Positions 49,080 through 60,724 are shown, counted from the first letter of the stretch. The stretch is 64,000 nt of DNA from Gibbula magus (GCA_936450465.1 OW388305.1:42732687-42796686); one strand, 5' to 3'. Translations and numbers: made by a program. The notes: generated by a model from the sequence alone, not told the origin.

Positions 49080-49320
49080 TTCTACGTCATAAGACAATGA
49101 TCTGACATAAGGAATTCCCCTATGACGTCATAATCACACTGTGGCAACGGGTCTTCCAACGACCAATCAACATAAAATGACCCTGTTTCGATTCCATCAG
49201 ATAATAAATATAACATCTATAAATTGAAAAATTAGATTTTTATCTTGTCACGAGCATAGTTTCGTGATATGCGATAAACATGGTAATGTCTAAAAACGAC
49301 ATATATCCTCCATTTAGTCT
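49080..49320 (+). mobile_element. Hairpin-family element, diverged copy
   Basis: CTACGTCATAAG and CTATGACGTCATAATCAC, then TTTTTATCTTGTCACGAGCA and GCGATAAACATGGTAATGTC, ending GACATATATCCTCC. The foldback is short. Confidence 0.55.
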
Positions 49321-49370
49321 GTTTTACTGATTACATCATGAGATTCATGATTCATGTAAGTTAAAGTATA

Positions 49371-49672
49371 CACAGGGGTTCAAATCGCTGTTTTGACAAT
49401 ATTTTCAAAATTCAAAATCTAGAAACAATCATTTACATTTTTTGTGAGAAAAGCAAAGGTTGTTTGAACCGCACGTTAGAATAGTTTGGCAGTCCAGTTT
49501 TCGATCAGAACTTAGCAGCGCAGTGTCCTAATATAACATCTTTATTTCTTAACCGATTTCGCTCAAATTTGGAATATAAGCTCATCATATCGTATATTAA
49601 CAGTATATGATTGCAAACATCTAGATTTTAAATTTGGAAACTATTGTCAAAACAGTGAATCGAACCCCTGTG
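49371..49672. mobile_element. hAT-like MITE with CACAGGGGTTC ends
   Basis: 302 bp; CACAGGGGTTCAAATCGCTG at the left and its near-inverse at the right. Perfect 8-bp duplication AAAGTATA (49363-49370 and 49673-49680), as expected for hAT. A half copy is at 7012-7090. Confidence 0.88.
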
Positions 49673-50003
49673 AAAGTATATACATTGTCTTTCCATATGA
49701 ATACAGCAAAATGTCTTGGTTCATTTCGATACAAGCATACCTAGTCAAAGATTGAGGCATCCTGCTCCATCACTGTATTTGTATCCGATAGGACCGATAC
49801 CCTACTACAATACATTGAATCACTGAGTTCAATAACTCTAGTATCACTATACTTAACCAGGCAATCAAAGAACTTACATGCGTGCAATGTAGGCAGTACC
49901 GGATGACATGACATCTATGTTCAAAATCAAGACATTTCATTGGCTGGAAAAAATTACATGCTATATTTAGGCATGAGTAACCAATCCGACTGAGAAATCA
50001 GGG

Positions 50004-50290
50004 CTCCGTTCCATAACAGCGAGCGCTTATAATCGCTCATTGATCGCTCAATGTAGCGCTCAATGTAGCGCTCAATGTAGCGCTCAATGTAGCGCTCAAT
50101 GTAGCGCTCAATGTAGCGCTCAATGTAGCGCATTTTCTCCTTAACGACACGGTGCGATTCCTCGAGGTTTGCTCGCTTTGCTACGTAGCGCTACAATGAG
50201 TAATCGCGTTCAAGAGAGATTTAAAAGTAATCGCTCATTGAGCGATTACTTTGAACCTCTCTTGAACATGGCCAAGCTCTGCTGGAAAGC
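50004..50290 (-). mobile_element. GCGCTACATTGA element, copy 2
   Basis: Starts GGGCTCCGTTCCATAACAGC and has seven copies of the 12-bp unit TAGCGCTCAATG (50045-50129). It then has GACACGGTGCGATTCCTCGA and a hairpin AGTAATCGCTCATTGAGCGATTACT (50225-50251). Inverse orientation relative to 50898. Confidence 0.82.
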
Positions 50291-50897
50291 GCTCGTTAAA
50301 TCTCCAAGTGAAGAAGAAAAATCTACAGCATAACGACAGTTACTGAGCTCAGGGACTCATCGTATTGTAGTAGTTTAGCGACAATACACTGATGGAGCAG
50401 GATGAGATTGGGTCTGTGTGGAGGTGCGACTCTTCGTCCACATCTGTTGAATTGTTACGGCACCCATCCCATTTAATGTCACAACTCGCACCTGATTTTG
50501 TATTGTTTGTATACTGAGGGATTTCAGCCATATGTTCCCCTTTTACCAATTACCCCCACATCTAGTTCCATCCGGGGATGTCAGTACAGGCGGCATCGTT
50601 CTAAGATTATACAGAAATTGAATAAACAATTTAGTTAAAGCCCTAGTTCTGGCCTTTCAACGGCAAGTTTTATACAAACAACATATTATTCCATAGCTTA
50701 CAAACACCCAGATTGAAAAAGGGTACTGCTAGCATATATCATTAATATAGCATTAATCAACAGAAATGCATCAATTGAAATGGATGTTACTATCGCCACA
50801 GAAGGCAATTCGAGGTTAGAATAAAATTGCCCTTTTTAACGGTAGAGCAGCTCACTTGAGTTCATGATTACCTTTTCCAATCTCATTTAAATCAGGG

Positions 50898-51122
50898 CCA
50901 TGTTCAAGAGATCTTTCAAAGTAATCGCTAAATGAACGATTACTTTTAAACCTCCCTTGAACGCGATTGCTCAATGTAGCGCTACTTAGCAAAGCGAGCA
51001 AAGCTCGAGGAATCGCACCGTGTCGTTCGGGAGAGAATGCGCTACATTGAGCGCTACATGAGCGCTACATTGAGCGCTCAATGAGCGATTATAAGCGCTC
51101 GCTGTTGTGGAACGGAGCCCTG
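50898..51122 (+). mobile_element. GCGCTACATTGA element, copy 3
   Basis: GGGCCATGTTCAAGAGATCT ... GCGCTACATTGA repeats ... GCTGTTGTGGAACGGAGCCC. Together with 50004 it forms an inverted pair of related elements separated by about 600 bp. Confidence 0.82.
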
Positions 51123-51854
51123 ATAACACTGGTATCTCGCTGCGGTTCTGATCTTGATAATGTAGGTAATATCAGGTGCCATTTCACTCCAGACAATCAG
51201 CGATAAAGTTAGAAGGCCATCGGGCTGACTTGACATACGGAATATCACTTTCGATATTGAAAACTCTGAAGACGAGCTTTCCCGAATGAATCCGAGTGAG
51301 ATTCGAGGTAGGAGTGTTACGTTCGATCTGATGTAAATGAGAGTCAATGCAATTTCAGGAGCCCCAATAGGCACGTGTAGGCGATTGGGAAAATAGGCAG
51401 AAAGCTGATGATAGGCTTTCAACAGCTGGGAAGTATTTTTCAGAAGTAATTGGAAACAAAATTGACTGCTCCTGACATATCGAATTATTGCAGACTTTGA
51501 TTGTTCATATGCCCGAAGGACGGTCTACCTCATTTAAACTTTGTTGTACTTTTACCACAGTATGTTGCTCTTAATGTCAAATACTGGAGGCTTTAATTTC
51601 AGATTGCATTACATTGAATCTTGTTCAAGTTAAATATTATGTTTAGTGCACGTTTTACATTCAGGTCTTTGAAGGGCATTTAGAAGTAGTATACATAAGA
51701 ACAGGAAGATTTTCTGGGTAACAACTTCTTTTATGTAAAAATACACGACGTTTCGGAGTTCCTACTCACTCCTTCATCGGATGGAAAGATATACATGATT
51801 ATGTTATTAAGTTTACATGTATTTAGTTTATCAGCTTGTAGCAGCATTATCATC
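51123..51854. other. No recognised feature
   Basis: 51078-51422 (-) is open for 114 codons but overlaps the element end and has no recognisable domain. 51748-51785 contains TTTCGGAGTTCCTACTCAC. Nothing firm. Confidence 0.35.
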
Positions 51855-51864
51855 AACATTTAGA

Positions 51865-52301
51865 CAGTCTGATTAAAATCGACCTTTTTCGAGGAATAAA
51901 CTTTGCAAAATAATGCATCTACCAGGATACGAACAGGTTCTATAGATTCCTCGCCACAAGGTCTGAGGACATCCCGTATAGGCGCGTGTTCCGAACCAGT
52001 TTAGCGCAACCAAAGCCCAGTCAAATAGCTAACCAATCACGTCATAGTTTTTAAACTGTCTTTGTTTTGAAAGCATTTGGAACAGATGAAAGGATAGCTG
52101 TATGGAGTTATCTGCCCCTAGCTTCTCGCACCGAAAGCTTTTGTTGGACGTCTTGTGATTGGTTAACTGAATTGCGTCAGAACATGACAGTCTACGCGCT
52201 GTTATCAGACGGTTTGGCGTGGAAACCCCTGAACGATATGAGTTCGTATCCCGGTAGATGCACTATTTTGCAATTTTTATTCCTCGGAAAACCGTCGATT
52301 G
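51865..52301 (+). mobile_element. Mutator-like MITE, CAGTCTGATT family, copy 2
   Basis: 437 bp, perfect 10-bp duplication AACATTTAGA (51855-51864 and 52302-52311). The last 19 bp are damaged: after CCGTCGATT about 11 bases of the inverted end are missing. Confidence 0.9.
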
Positions 52302-52311
52302 AACATTTAGA

Positions 52312-52646
52312 TTGCAAACACTAATTGATTATTGGGAAAAGTTAACGACATCTATTGTGTTATGAATACGGATTTATAGTCTTTTACACACATTCAATAA
52401 TAAGGTAATTTTTTAACTGTTAAATTATATGTACAACTTGATTTCTGCAGTTTAAACGTCATGTGTACAACAGCAACTGCTTGGAGAGCAAAACGGATAT
52501 TATAAAAGGAGTTTATTACCCATACTGTTTCTATATGAAACTTCAATTCAAAGTCACGTGTCCTTTAAGGGGGGAAACAGCGTTAATACGGGAGAACTTG
52601 TTATGTTTTTAAATAATCCACTAATCCATATATTTCAAGACGAAAT
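52312..52646. other. No recognised feature
   Basis: Short AT-rich spacer between a MULE-like MITE and a SINE. Confidence 0.4.
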
Positions 52647-52945
52647 TGTGGGCGAGATAGCGCAGTGGTTAGCGCGTCGGTTGATCCGTGGTTCGAATTC
52701 CGCCAGGGGCACGGCAACTTTGTCTGCAGTAGAGAACTGTTTACACGCAGTAAAGTTTTGGTGCAATGCTACACTGAATTTCAGTGCAGTACCACCCATG
52801 GTTCGCTAGTTCCAGCCGATGCTCGCAGGTTTCACCGCAATGCATAGCCTCATGGTGTTGCCGACTTTCTCCTTGCCATAATACTAGCAGCCGTGAAATA
52901 CGTGAACTATTCATGAAAGCAGCGTTAAACACCAACTCAACTCAT
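52647..52945 (+). mobile_element. tRNA-derived SINE, copy 3
   Basis: Same family as 7618, with an 8-bp duplication GACGAAAT (52639-52646 and 52946-52953). The head is altered: the region before the B-box is shortened and the B-box reads GTGGTTCGAATTCCGC. Confidence 0.88.
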
Positions 52946-53462
52946 GACGAAATGAGTAAAATGAATATTTTCAACAGGTTTGCAGCTATGCAAAACATAC
53001 TCCATATACTGACATAGATATGCCTGAATGGGAAAATAGCACTAACACACTTTGAAGATGGAAATTTGAGAATTTATGAACCTTTGACATTTTTAACAGA
53101 ATGTTTGAAATCTTATATCAATTCAAACTTGGCTTCGAAATCATTAGACACATCGTTATCCTTTTTTTGTCACGTGAGACTTATTAGGGCACACATTTAT
53201 CTCATTACGATCATTGATGCTGCAAACTGTATTTAAACAAGTTTTATTAACATCATTAGTATTCCAATTGGTTAAATTTAAGCCAGAAATACTAGGATGA
53301 TTGGTTTGGTTGAATATGATGACACTTTGTTCTCGATATTATGTATGTAACAATAATCTTCATGATATAAAATAAGCTTTCCTGATCGAAAAAAGGTCTT
53401 AGAGTTGTGTAATCTTCACTGAAAATTTACTCACCAATTTTCGCTCAACGCCAAACGACGCC

Positions 53463-53957
53463 CGTGGGTTTGATCTACTGATCTATTGGTTTTGTAGAAA
53501 TGTGGTATAAACAAGAATTGCATCAACATCTTTTACCAGTTATTAAGCAAAGAATTAATGACCAAGCCGTTCAATTTATATTTAGTCAAATATCTACATC
53601 AAGGAAATGTGTTATTTATAAGCATATTATAGATTCTTCTACCGTGCATTATTATTTAACAAAATCCATTCCAATAACCTATAGAACATATTTATCTAAT
53701 TTTAATTTTGTATTAAAACATAATAATAATTCAAAAATATAATAAAATATATGTTTTTAATTGATGTAAATGACAGAAAGTGTATCAATTGTAATTCTGA
53801 TATTGAGTATGAGTTTCACTTTGTTTTAGTTTGTCCTTTATATGTAAATGTAAGACAGAAATATATTAAGCCATATTACAGGAAAAATCCTTCAGTATTA
53901 AAAATAATCCAGCTATTAAGTTTACAAAATTTCAAACAGTTGTGTAGTCTTGGTTAA
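53463..53957 (+). pseudogene. 3' end of a LINE ORF2 with frameshift
   Basis: First frame (53500-53742): HQHLLPVIKQRINDQAVQ..., SRKCVIYKHII, YYLTKSIPITYRTYLSNF. Second frame (53751-53957), offset by two bases: RKCINCNSDIEYEFHFVLVC then PLYVNVRQKYI. The C-x2-C...EFHF..VCPLY pattern is the zinc-knuckle-like C-terminal region of many animal LINE reverse-transcriptase ORFs. The reverse transcriptase core is absent, so this is a 5'-truncated, decayed copy. Confidence 0.75.
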
Positions 53958-54039
53958 TGTTTGCTTCAAGCAGGATTACATATACATGAAATAATAATGT
54001 ACATTCTCCATATGTATATAAAGTCGGAATTGCAAAACG

Positions 54040-54760
54040 CGTTCACCTGTATAATTCATAGAGATTACATAACGATTTATTCACGAGAGAAAGCGAGTGA
54101 ATAAATCCATCAAATAAAAATATTGAGTCGGAATATTTTCGATATTCAACACTCACGAGTTTTGTAATCTGTTTATTACATACAAAACTCGATATTCATT
54201 TGAGACAAGCATCAAACTAAGCGCGAGATTACCGCGTAATAATACAAGTACTCGGTAATTAATCTAGGTGGAGTCAAGCTGTAAATAATGCAGTACAAAT
54301 ATAGTCCCGTTTTCCGTTACGCTCTCGTTCGGAGTATGCTTACTCATCGAATGGAATGTGAAAATATCAAAATGGGATACATTTTACAGCAAGGGAACCA
54401 ATGAGGAGGAAACCGGATCAGAGAGATGCTTAAGAATAGCAAACAATGTGGATCTGTACAATTTGGCTCTCACAGTAGATATCGCTTGTGTGAGATCAAA
54501 CGTTATCTACAAGCGATATCTACATTGTAGATATCGCTACAATCAAATTGTCATAATGGTATTACATCATCAGTTAATAACATCACAAAGCATTGACATC
54601 ACTGAGAACACTGCTGACAATGCTATGACGTCACAATGGTGATGACGTAACAATGCTATGATGCCATAATGCTTATGACGTCACAATGCTATGACCTCAC
54701 TGAGATCATTGCTGAAGAAGCTACATTTATTTTAATATTGTATTCAATGAAGAAATAGAT
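54040..54760 (+). mobile_element. Hairpin-family region with several TGACGTCA motifs
   Basis: Inverted TTTATTCACGAG / CGAGTGAATAAA near 54075-54112, CACTCGTTTTGTAAT-type words, the palindrome GTAGATATCGCTTGTG...CAAGCGATATCTAC (54474-54524), and TGACGTCA at 54626 and 54676, with related ATGACGTAAC and ATGATGCC. Boundaries are uncertain. Confidence 0.45.
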
Positions 54761-55286
54761 TAGAGACACGCTATCCAACTTCAGTAAATTTCTCTCAATC
54801 AATAATGCAGAGTAAGTATATTCGTTGTGTTATTTTCGTATTAAAGACGTTGTTATTACTTGTTCTTTAGCATGCCCCTTCTGCATGTAAATGCCTTTAA
54901 AAGACTCGGACACGTGTCTTTCTTACTCTCATTAATTTGTGCAAGATCTTTGTGTAATTAATCTGACATACATGTTCTATCAATAAAGTTTTAATCCTTT
55001 AATCTTCTGGTTTCAATTTCCATCGAACATCTGCGTTCACATTTTATCTAACTATAATGCCACGATAGTGAAGGTAATGTAACGTTCATGTCGTCAAAGT
55101 CGAATCGATATTTCGTCTGGTAAAATGTTTACCGATGTTCTGTGTTTGAAACATTCCTGGTTTTTTAAAAAAAAGTTGTATTCTAAAATTACACAATGTA
55201 ATTTGGTATTAAATGTTTTTCTTGGCTGATTCTTTACAAAGCGTAAATGAGGTGCAGTTTTAATAAGGTGTCCTCCCTTGTAAGAT
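54761..55286. other. No recognised feature
   Basis: AT-rich spacer; no gene supported. Confidence 0.4.
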
Positions 55287-55385
55287 AACATACATAAACA
55301 CATAAATACATAAATACATAAATACATAAATACATAGATACATAGATACATAGATATACAGATACATACGGAGATACATATATGC
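55287..55385. repeat. (ACATAAAT/ACATAGAT)n microsatellite
   Basis: About twelve 8-bp units. The methionine/tyrosine/isoleucine-rich ORFs on the minus strand through it are artefacts. Confidence 0.95.
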
Positions 55386-55661
55386 ATATAATGTGCCGTG
55401 AGAAATTGATAAGTTTGATAAGGCGCATTATAACATCACATAAACTATATATTTTTCATCTACGTCGTTAAATCTTTGTGAATGAAAATCAACAACTATC
55501 ATCAGAAAACGTTTTTTTTATTATAAAGGAGCACAGAATTTTACAAACGACTGGATGGGTGAATACAAACACGCGGTGAAGTAATACCCAGCTGGCAAGA
55601 GAGCATCTGTAGAAAACAGACAGTAACTCATAGATTTAAATCGGCAAAGTGATACACATTG

Positions 55662-56078
55662 CAGTCTGATTAAAATCGACCTTGTTCCGAGGAATAAAAT
55701 TTGCAAAATTATGCATCTACCCGGTTCTGTAGATTCCTCTCCACAAGGTCTGAGAACCGTATAGGCCTTAGCACTGCCAAAGTCCAGTCAAATAGCTGAC
55801 CAATCACAACGTAGTTTTTAAACAGTCACTGTTTTGAAAGCATTCGGAACAGACCAAAGGACAGCTGTTTGGAGTTATCTGCCTCTAGCTTTTCGCACCG
55901 AAAGCATTTGTTGGGCGTCTTTTGATTGTCTACCAGAATTGCGCTCGTACACGCGAGTCTACGGACTGTTATCAGACGGTTTGGCGTGGAACCGAAGACC
56001 GTTATGATTTCGTATCCCGGTAGATGCACTATTTTGCACTTTTTATTCCACGGAAAACCGTCGATTTTAATCAGACTG
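55662..56078 (+). mobile_element. Mutator-like MITE, CAGTCTGATT family, copy 3
   Basis: 417 bp with both inverted ends (CAGTCTGATTAAAATCGAC and complement). Flanks ATACACATTG (55652-55661) and ATACACATTC (56079-56088) match at 9 of 10 positions. Confidence 0.9.
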
Positions 56079-56088
56079 ATACACATTC

Positions 56089-57727
56089 TCTCCCAACATA
56101 GGTTGCTCAAGTCATTTATTCCCTCGTAAACTCTGCTACAAGTGGAGCGTTTTCTTGACTAGAGATATATAATCCTGACATGTTGCTTAAAGTTAGTTGT
56201 GCAATCAGTGGCATCGTTTCAAACTGAGCATTAGAACTGTTCCCAAAGACGTCGACGTTCAGCTATGCTCAGCTATGTTCAGTTATATGGTACTAGGGAC
56301 ATTCTAATGATGTTTCTTCTATATAGAGTGTCGCTGGTGATACGCATAATTTCGTATAAGGCAGATATGATTATTGGTTGGATATACATAAGAACGATAA
56401 CCGTGTTACCTAGACTATTTTGGTAAATATGATTCACTTACAACGGAGGTTACGTGAAACATGACTTGAGTAATTTCTATGGGAAGAGAACATCACTGCA
56501 GAATTCAGTTCACTGTTATAACACGTGTAACAAGTGCGTTCTTCACTCAAAAACGGATTTTTAATTCGACACTGACGAGTAGCTTAGAAAATATCCAGTG
56601 ACAATGTTGTTGGAAATTATATTAAGCATGATAAATATATTTATATTAACACTGGATAACGTGATACAATATCCATGATAACTTGGAAACTTGACAAACT
56701 CGAACACAAAATTCGTAGTATTAAAAAAGTTTTGAAATGTGGTGAGATACATGTATAAGACATATCTGTTTTAATTTAAAAATACATCTTATAAGGTGGT
56801 AAAAATCTTCTGTAAAAAACACATTTCACGATAAAGGATTGTGTAATGCAATGCTTGGAAATTATTCCATTCATGGTTTAAATTACATGTATTATGAAGC
56901 ATAGATGTAACATTACAATAATTTACATATTATTTACATGAATTATCTTAAACCTCGAAGAACGGTAACAAATAGCGCCAGCAAAGCTCATGACGTCATC
57001 ATTCACCAATATTAATGATTATCAACAATATGATCAAAAGTTTATCAAGAAAGCCAATGACTTGATTGCTTATTAAAGTCAATATATGCTAAAGATATAA
57101 ACCTTTAGAAGATGCGTTAAAGGTAACAGAAAATCAAAACAAATCCAGTTTTAATACATGCAAAGAAACATTTCCGTTTAAAAAACGTGAGGAATATTTC
57201 AACCTAAAATATAAGTTTTTACAAAATTTGATCAATTAGGTAATTTTAATTAAAATCTAATTAAATTCCTCGCAGAACGATGATGATTTTTACATTGCAC
57301 ACAAGAGCATACAGCACAGCCCGACACACGAAGGTATTGGAATGAGCATTAAAGGGGCAGTTGCAACATCGTCACTGACCTGGTATCCAGCTGTGTATCA
57401 TGTAATATTTAGACACCAAAGTCATATATTATGATATATTTGATTGACAGATAGAACAAAATGGCAACAATATCCACTCCAAATAATTTTGACAAATCTC
57501 AAACAACTGTCTGATTCAAGATATGGGGCACACAGCTATTTGTTTTCAAACGTTTGACAGAAGAAGGTAACCCTATATTCTATTAAATCCACACGTGTAA
57601 CATTTCTCCCTAACACTGTTCTGAAGTCCACAGATTCCAGAAATCGTAATGCAGACGTATGTTCACTCCAGGCAAAATATATTATCCATTTAAATCAATG
57701 AAAATTCTCCAATAATTACACTGTTCT
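56089..57727. other. No recognised feature
   Basis: AT-rich. 57351-57366 is a bare TTAAAGGGGCAGTTGCA end without a partner. Confidence 0.4.
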
Positions 57728-58159
57728 TCAGTCGATGGTTGCAGATATCTTTAAGCCTTCTTCACTCAAATTGCACACGTAAATGTTCACCATCGAGTGA
57801 CTGTATCCAGGCAACACAAAATGAACCATCCATGTTTCCAATATATAATGTCCCCTCTTAGCAAAATACATTGTACTATGAATATTAATGAATTTATTAA
57901 GAGTGGTTCCAGGGATGGACATGTCACCACTATCTACATACAATCTAGGCATCTTTACTGAACATAATAATAGTGCTTGCAGGGGAAACGTATATCCTTC
58001 CAGCACAAATGGGCATTGCATCGCTAATGATTGGACGAATGCGTCAGCACCACTCTCCGTTATTAGCACTATATCAGACTTCTTGTTCTTAAGTAAGTCA
58101 TCTCTTAATGTAACACGTACTTCGCAGTTCCACCGGGGATGCTTCTTAGACATATTCAT
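57728..58159 (-). CDS. Unrecognised 143-residue ORF
   Basis: Uninterrupted ATG-to-TGA frame with an in-frame stop five codons before the ATG. It is far longer than other ORFs outside the repeats, and the composition is protein-like. Visible segments: CEVRVTLRDDLLKNKKSDIV, a mildly hydrophobic FPLQALLLCSVKMPRLYVDS, and a beta-rich end with LPGYSHSMVNIYVCN. No signal peptide, transmembrane helix, zinc site or catalytic motif is evident, and no family is recognised. It lies 1.1 kb downstream of the TMEM47-like terminal exon on the same strand, so it could be a separate single-exon gene, a remnant of a mobile element, or chance. Confidence 0.4.
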   Translation of the reverse strand: MNMSKKHPRWNCEVRVTLRDDLLKNKKSDIVLITESGADAFVQSLAMQCPFVLEGYTFPLQALLLCSVKMPRLYVDSGDMSIPGTTLNKFINIHSTMYFAKRGHYILETWMVHFVLPGYSHSMVNIYVCNLSEEGLKISATID

Positions 58160-59271
58160 CCAATAAATCAGTCATTCACATTCTTAGCCTATATTTCATA
58201 ATCTTGTTTGATCATATCAGTGAAATATTGCCAATGCGTCTTTGTTATTACCTACTTTATTAAATTGAGAAACCATTATACTCATTGCTTGTTATTGTCA
58301 TGGTTAACAATTCTATCGTTCTCATTCCCCGGTAACGTCATCAATCTTCAAAGAACCATTTCATGAATATTTACTTTTAAAAAACATTTTCTCTTTTGTA
58401 TTCTCTTGATTACGTACGAAAGAAATATTGGGGTTGATGTTTTTCTCTGGAGCAAAATACCACTTGTTCATGTTGAAATGACGTCATGAAAAATGCTATG
58501 ACGTTACATGTCGTCTATGATTGTGCGTTCTGAATGCCACGAAGTGCATTAAAGAAGATGATGTTGCCCTCTGCTTTATTTCACGACTTCATGAGAATAA
58601 ATCGAAAAATTTATTTGCATCCATGTTACAGTGTCTTACCGGAACTCGTTTCTAATCAAAGTTTATGGAAATTCATAGTACATGTATATCGTTAAATTGT
58701 AACAACATTATATAAGTGACTTTTGCTTATAAGATATTTTCAATAATGATCACCATCAATATGTCCGTCCATTTCAGAGATCCATCCTTCCATAACCAGT
58801 ATTTTCTTTCTCTGTTTCTTCCAATGTCCATTGCCAGAGTTTCATTTTCTTATCCATGTAAATATTTCACAAACATATTCACCCCTTACACTTCACATCA
58901 CAAGAATAATCCAAATATTACTTTTCATTCCTTATCCATTTCAACATTCCATCGTCTTCATTGTTTATCCGTATAATTACGCCTAGACTTCTCTCTTGTC
59001 CATTTAATATCCCAATCTTGATTATCCAAATCGATTTTTCACATTTTGCAGAATCCATGCCACTTTTCACAGTATTTATTCCTTACAATATCAATGTTCC
59101 ACGTGGACAATTTGATATTTTATTCAGGCTTACTGTGCTTATTCATGCCAATAGCTCACCTCGCTTATCGTTTATCAGAATGCATTGCATTCTTGGTTAA
59201 CACACGTGGTTCTAGGACACACATAAGGAAAGACGGATGGGTAGTGTATTTTGATTTCTAGAGGTCAAAGT
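58160..59271. other. Probable 3' flank of the TMEM47-like gene
   Basis: Contains TGACGTCA at 58482. 58720-59180 is pyrimidine-rich on this strand with many TCCAT words, perhaps a decayed minisatellite. Plus-strand ORFs there are low-complexity. No clear polyadenylation signal could be assigned. Confidence 0.35.
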
Positions 59272-59501
59272 TCACACTTCTTCGGGCTCGGGTTCCTTGT
59301 TATAGATTGTCTTTTCCCTGTAAATGACCTCCTCGCTCTCCCGGTCTATTAACAGTAAAATGGCCGAACCGAACATGAAGATGGCGGCTCCCCAGCCGAT
59401 TCCATAAGCCCATCCGAATTCCCATTTATGATGAGGACGTTCGTGGATCTCCTCCAGGAACTTTACTGGGAATATGATGAGAGAGATGATTTCCAGTAAT
59501 G
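59272..59501 (-). CDS. TMEM47-like (claudin/PMP22 superfamily) protein, terminal exon
   Basis: Acceptor TTTTTGTTTCAG on the minus strand, then two bases completing a codon, 75 residues and TGA. LLEIISLIIFPVKFLEEI is the end of the third membrane span and second extracellular loop. WEFGWAYGIGWGAAIFMFGS followed by AILLLID is the fourth span. The cytoplasmic tail is acidic and short (RESEEVIYREKTIYN... ending EPEPEEV). The pairing of FP(I/V)KF with W.(F)GWAYG..WG is that of TMEM47 and its relatives, membrane proteins of cell junctions; PERP or other claudin-like proteins are less likely. The exons for spans 1-3 are not seen in the window. A 70-bp tandem array starts inside the 5' end of this exon. 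Confidence 0.85.
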
Positions 59502-60000
59502 CTGAAACAAAAAAATATCATATTTAGTCAACTTGGGTCATGGTGACCTTAGAAATATGATTTCCAGTAATACTGAACAATAAATATCATATTTGGTCAA
59601 ATTGGGTCATGGTGACCTTAGAAATATGATTTCCAGTAATACTGAAACAATAAATATCATATTTCGTCAAATTGGGTCATGGTGTCCTTAGAAATATGAT
59701 TTCCAGTAATACTGAAACAATAAATATCATATTTGGTCAAATTGGGTCATGGTGACCTTAGAAATATGATGTCCAGTAATGCTGAAAGAGCAAAATATCG
59801 TTTGACAAATTCAGTCATGATGACCTTAATAATGTAATTTCAGTACTGTTGAAACATCAACATATTACCTTTCTTAAAATTTGGTCATGGTGGTATAACT
59901 GAGGTATACGATTTCTAGTAATGGCGAAACATCAAAATATCATGTTTCAAAATTGGGCCATGGAGACCTTAGAAATATTGTTGCCTGTAATGTTGAAACA
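59485..60000. repeat. 70-bp tandem array containing the exon's 3' splice site
   Basis: Units begin at about 59485 (the real exon edge), 59555, 59624, 59694 and 59764 with period 69-70. Decayed units follow near 59837, 59905 and 59970. Each unit repeats the last ~17 exon bases plus the acceptor (plus strand ATTTCCAGTAAT(G/A)CTGAAAC), followed by about 45 bp of intron ending GGTCATGGTGACCTTA. Confidence 0.93.
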
Positions 60001-60463
60001 GGCAAATGCCATAATTTATAAGATTATTCGATTTTGTACTGAAAGTCCTATGTCAATTCCATGCTAGAACTAAAAGGCTGTTATGAAACTAATCAATTTC
60101 AATCCTAAATACAATGACAATATATCTATTAACACGTATTGTTATAAATATGTATCCATTTCAACTCGTTCTTAATAATTATCACGATGACTAATAATTT
60201 CATTTGATCTCACATATATCAAAATCCTATATGAATAACAGCCATAGAATGTTACATTAATCAGTCGTATCTATTCTATTGTGAGGATTTCAAATGTTAA
60301 AATATCTTAAAATATATTTCTTGGTCAAATTCATCGTGAAGTGTATCCTAAAAACACTTGTGGTAATCACAATCGTAAATGATTGAGTACCAAATGGTGA
60401 GAGATAATTCAAACAGTAAACAAATGTCGACAGCATGAATGACATTCCTTGTAACAATTATAA
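60001..60463. other. No recognised feature
   Basis: AT-rich intron-like DNA upstream of the TMEM47-like terminal exon. Confidence 0.4.
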
Positions 60464-60624
60464 GATAAATAGTTGCGTTTGTAAAATTTCCGGGATTCAT
60501 TGCTATTCAACACCCGCAAATTTAGTTTAAAACCGACGGCGTTAGCCGGAGGTTTTAAACGCTGAAATTTGCGGGTGTTGAATAGCAATGAATCCCGGAA
60601 ATTTTACAAACGTAACTATTTATC
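60464..60624. repeat. Long near-perfect hairpin
   Basis: Arms of about 70 bp (GATAAATAGTTGCGTTTGTA...CAACACCCGCAAATTT and complement) around CCGACGGCGTTAGCCGG, itself a dyad. A related word set (TGCGGGTATTCATTGTCATT) occurs at 61266-61290, suggesting a dispersed family. Confidence 0.93.
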
Positions 60625-60684
60625 GATATTGTAACATGACCGTTAGTTATCAGGCGTTTTGAAACGAACTCTCTTTTTGCGTAC

Positions 60685-60721
60685 CTATCTCTGAGTGGAA
60701 AGGACTTTGCGACTGTTCCAT
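60685..60721 (-). CDS. Possible alternative first coding exon A of the TMEM47-like gene
   Basis: AAAATGG start context, 12 codons (MEQSQSPFHSEI) plus one base, then donor ATAG|GTACGC. The phase fits the exon at 59501, but so would one random site in three. Weak candidate. Confidence 0.15.
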
Positions 60722-60724
60722 TTT

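Noticed and set aside
51078..51422. 114-codon minus-strand ORF
   Set aside because: It starts in unremarkable DNA and ends inside the GCGCTACATTGA element; no protein features are visible.
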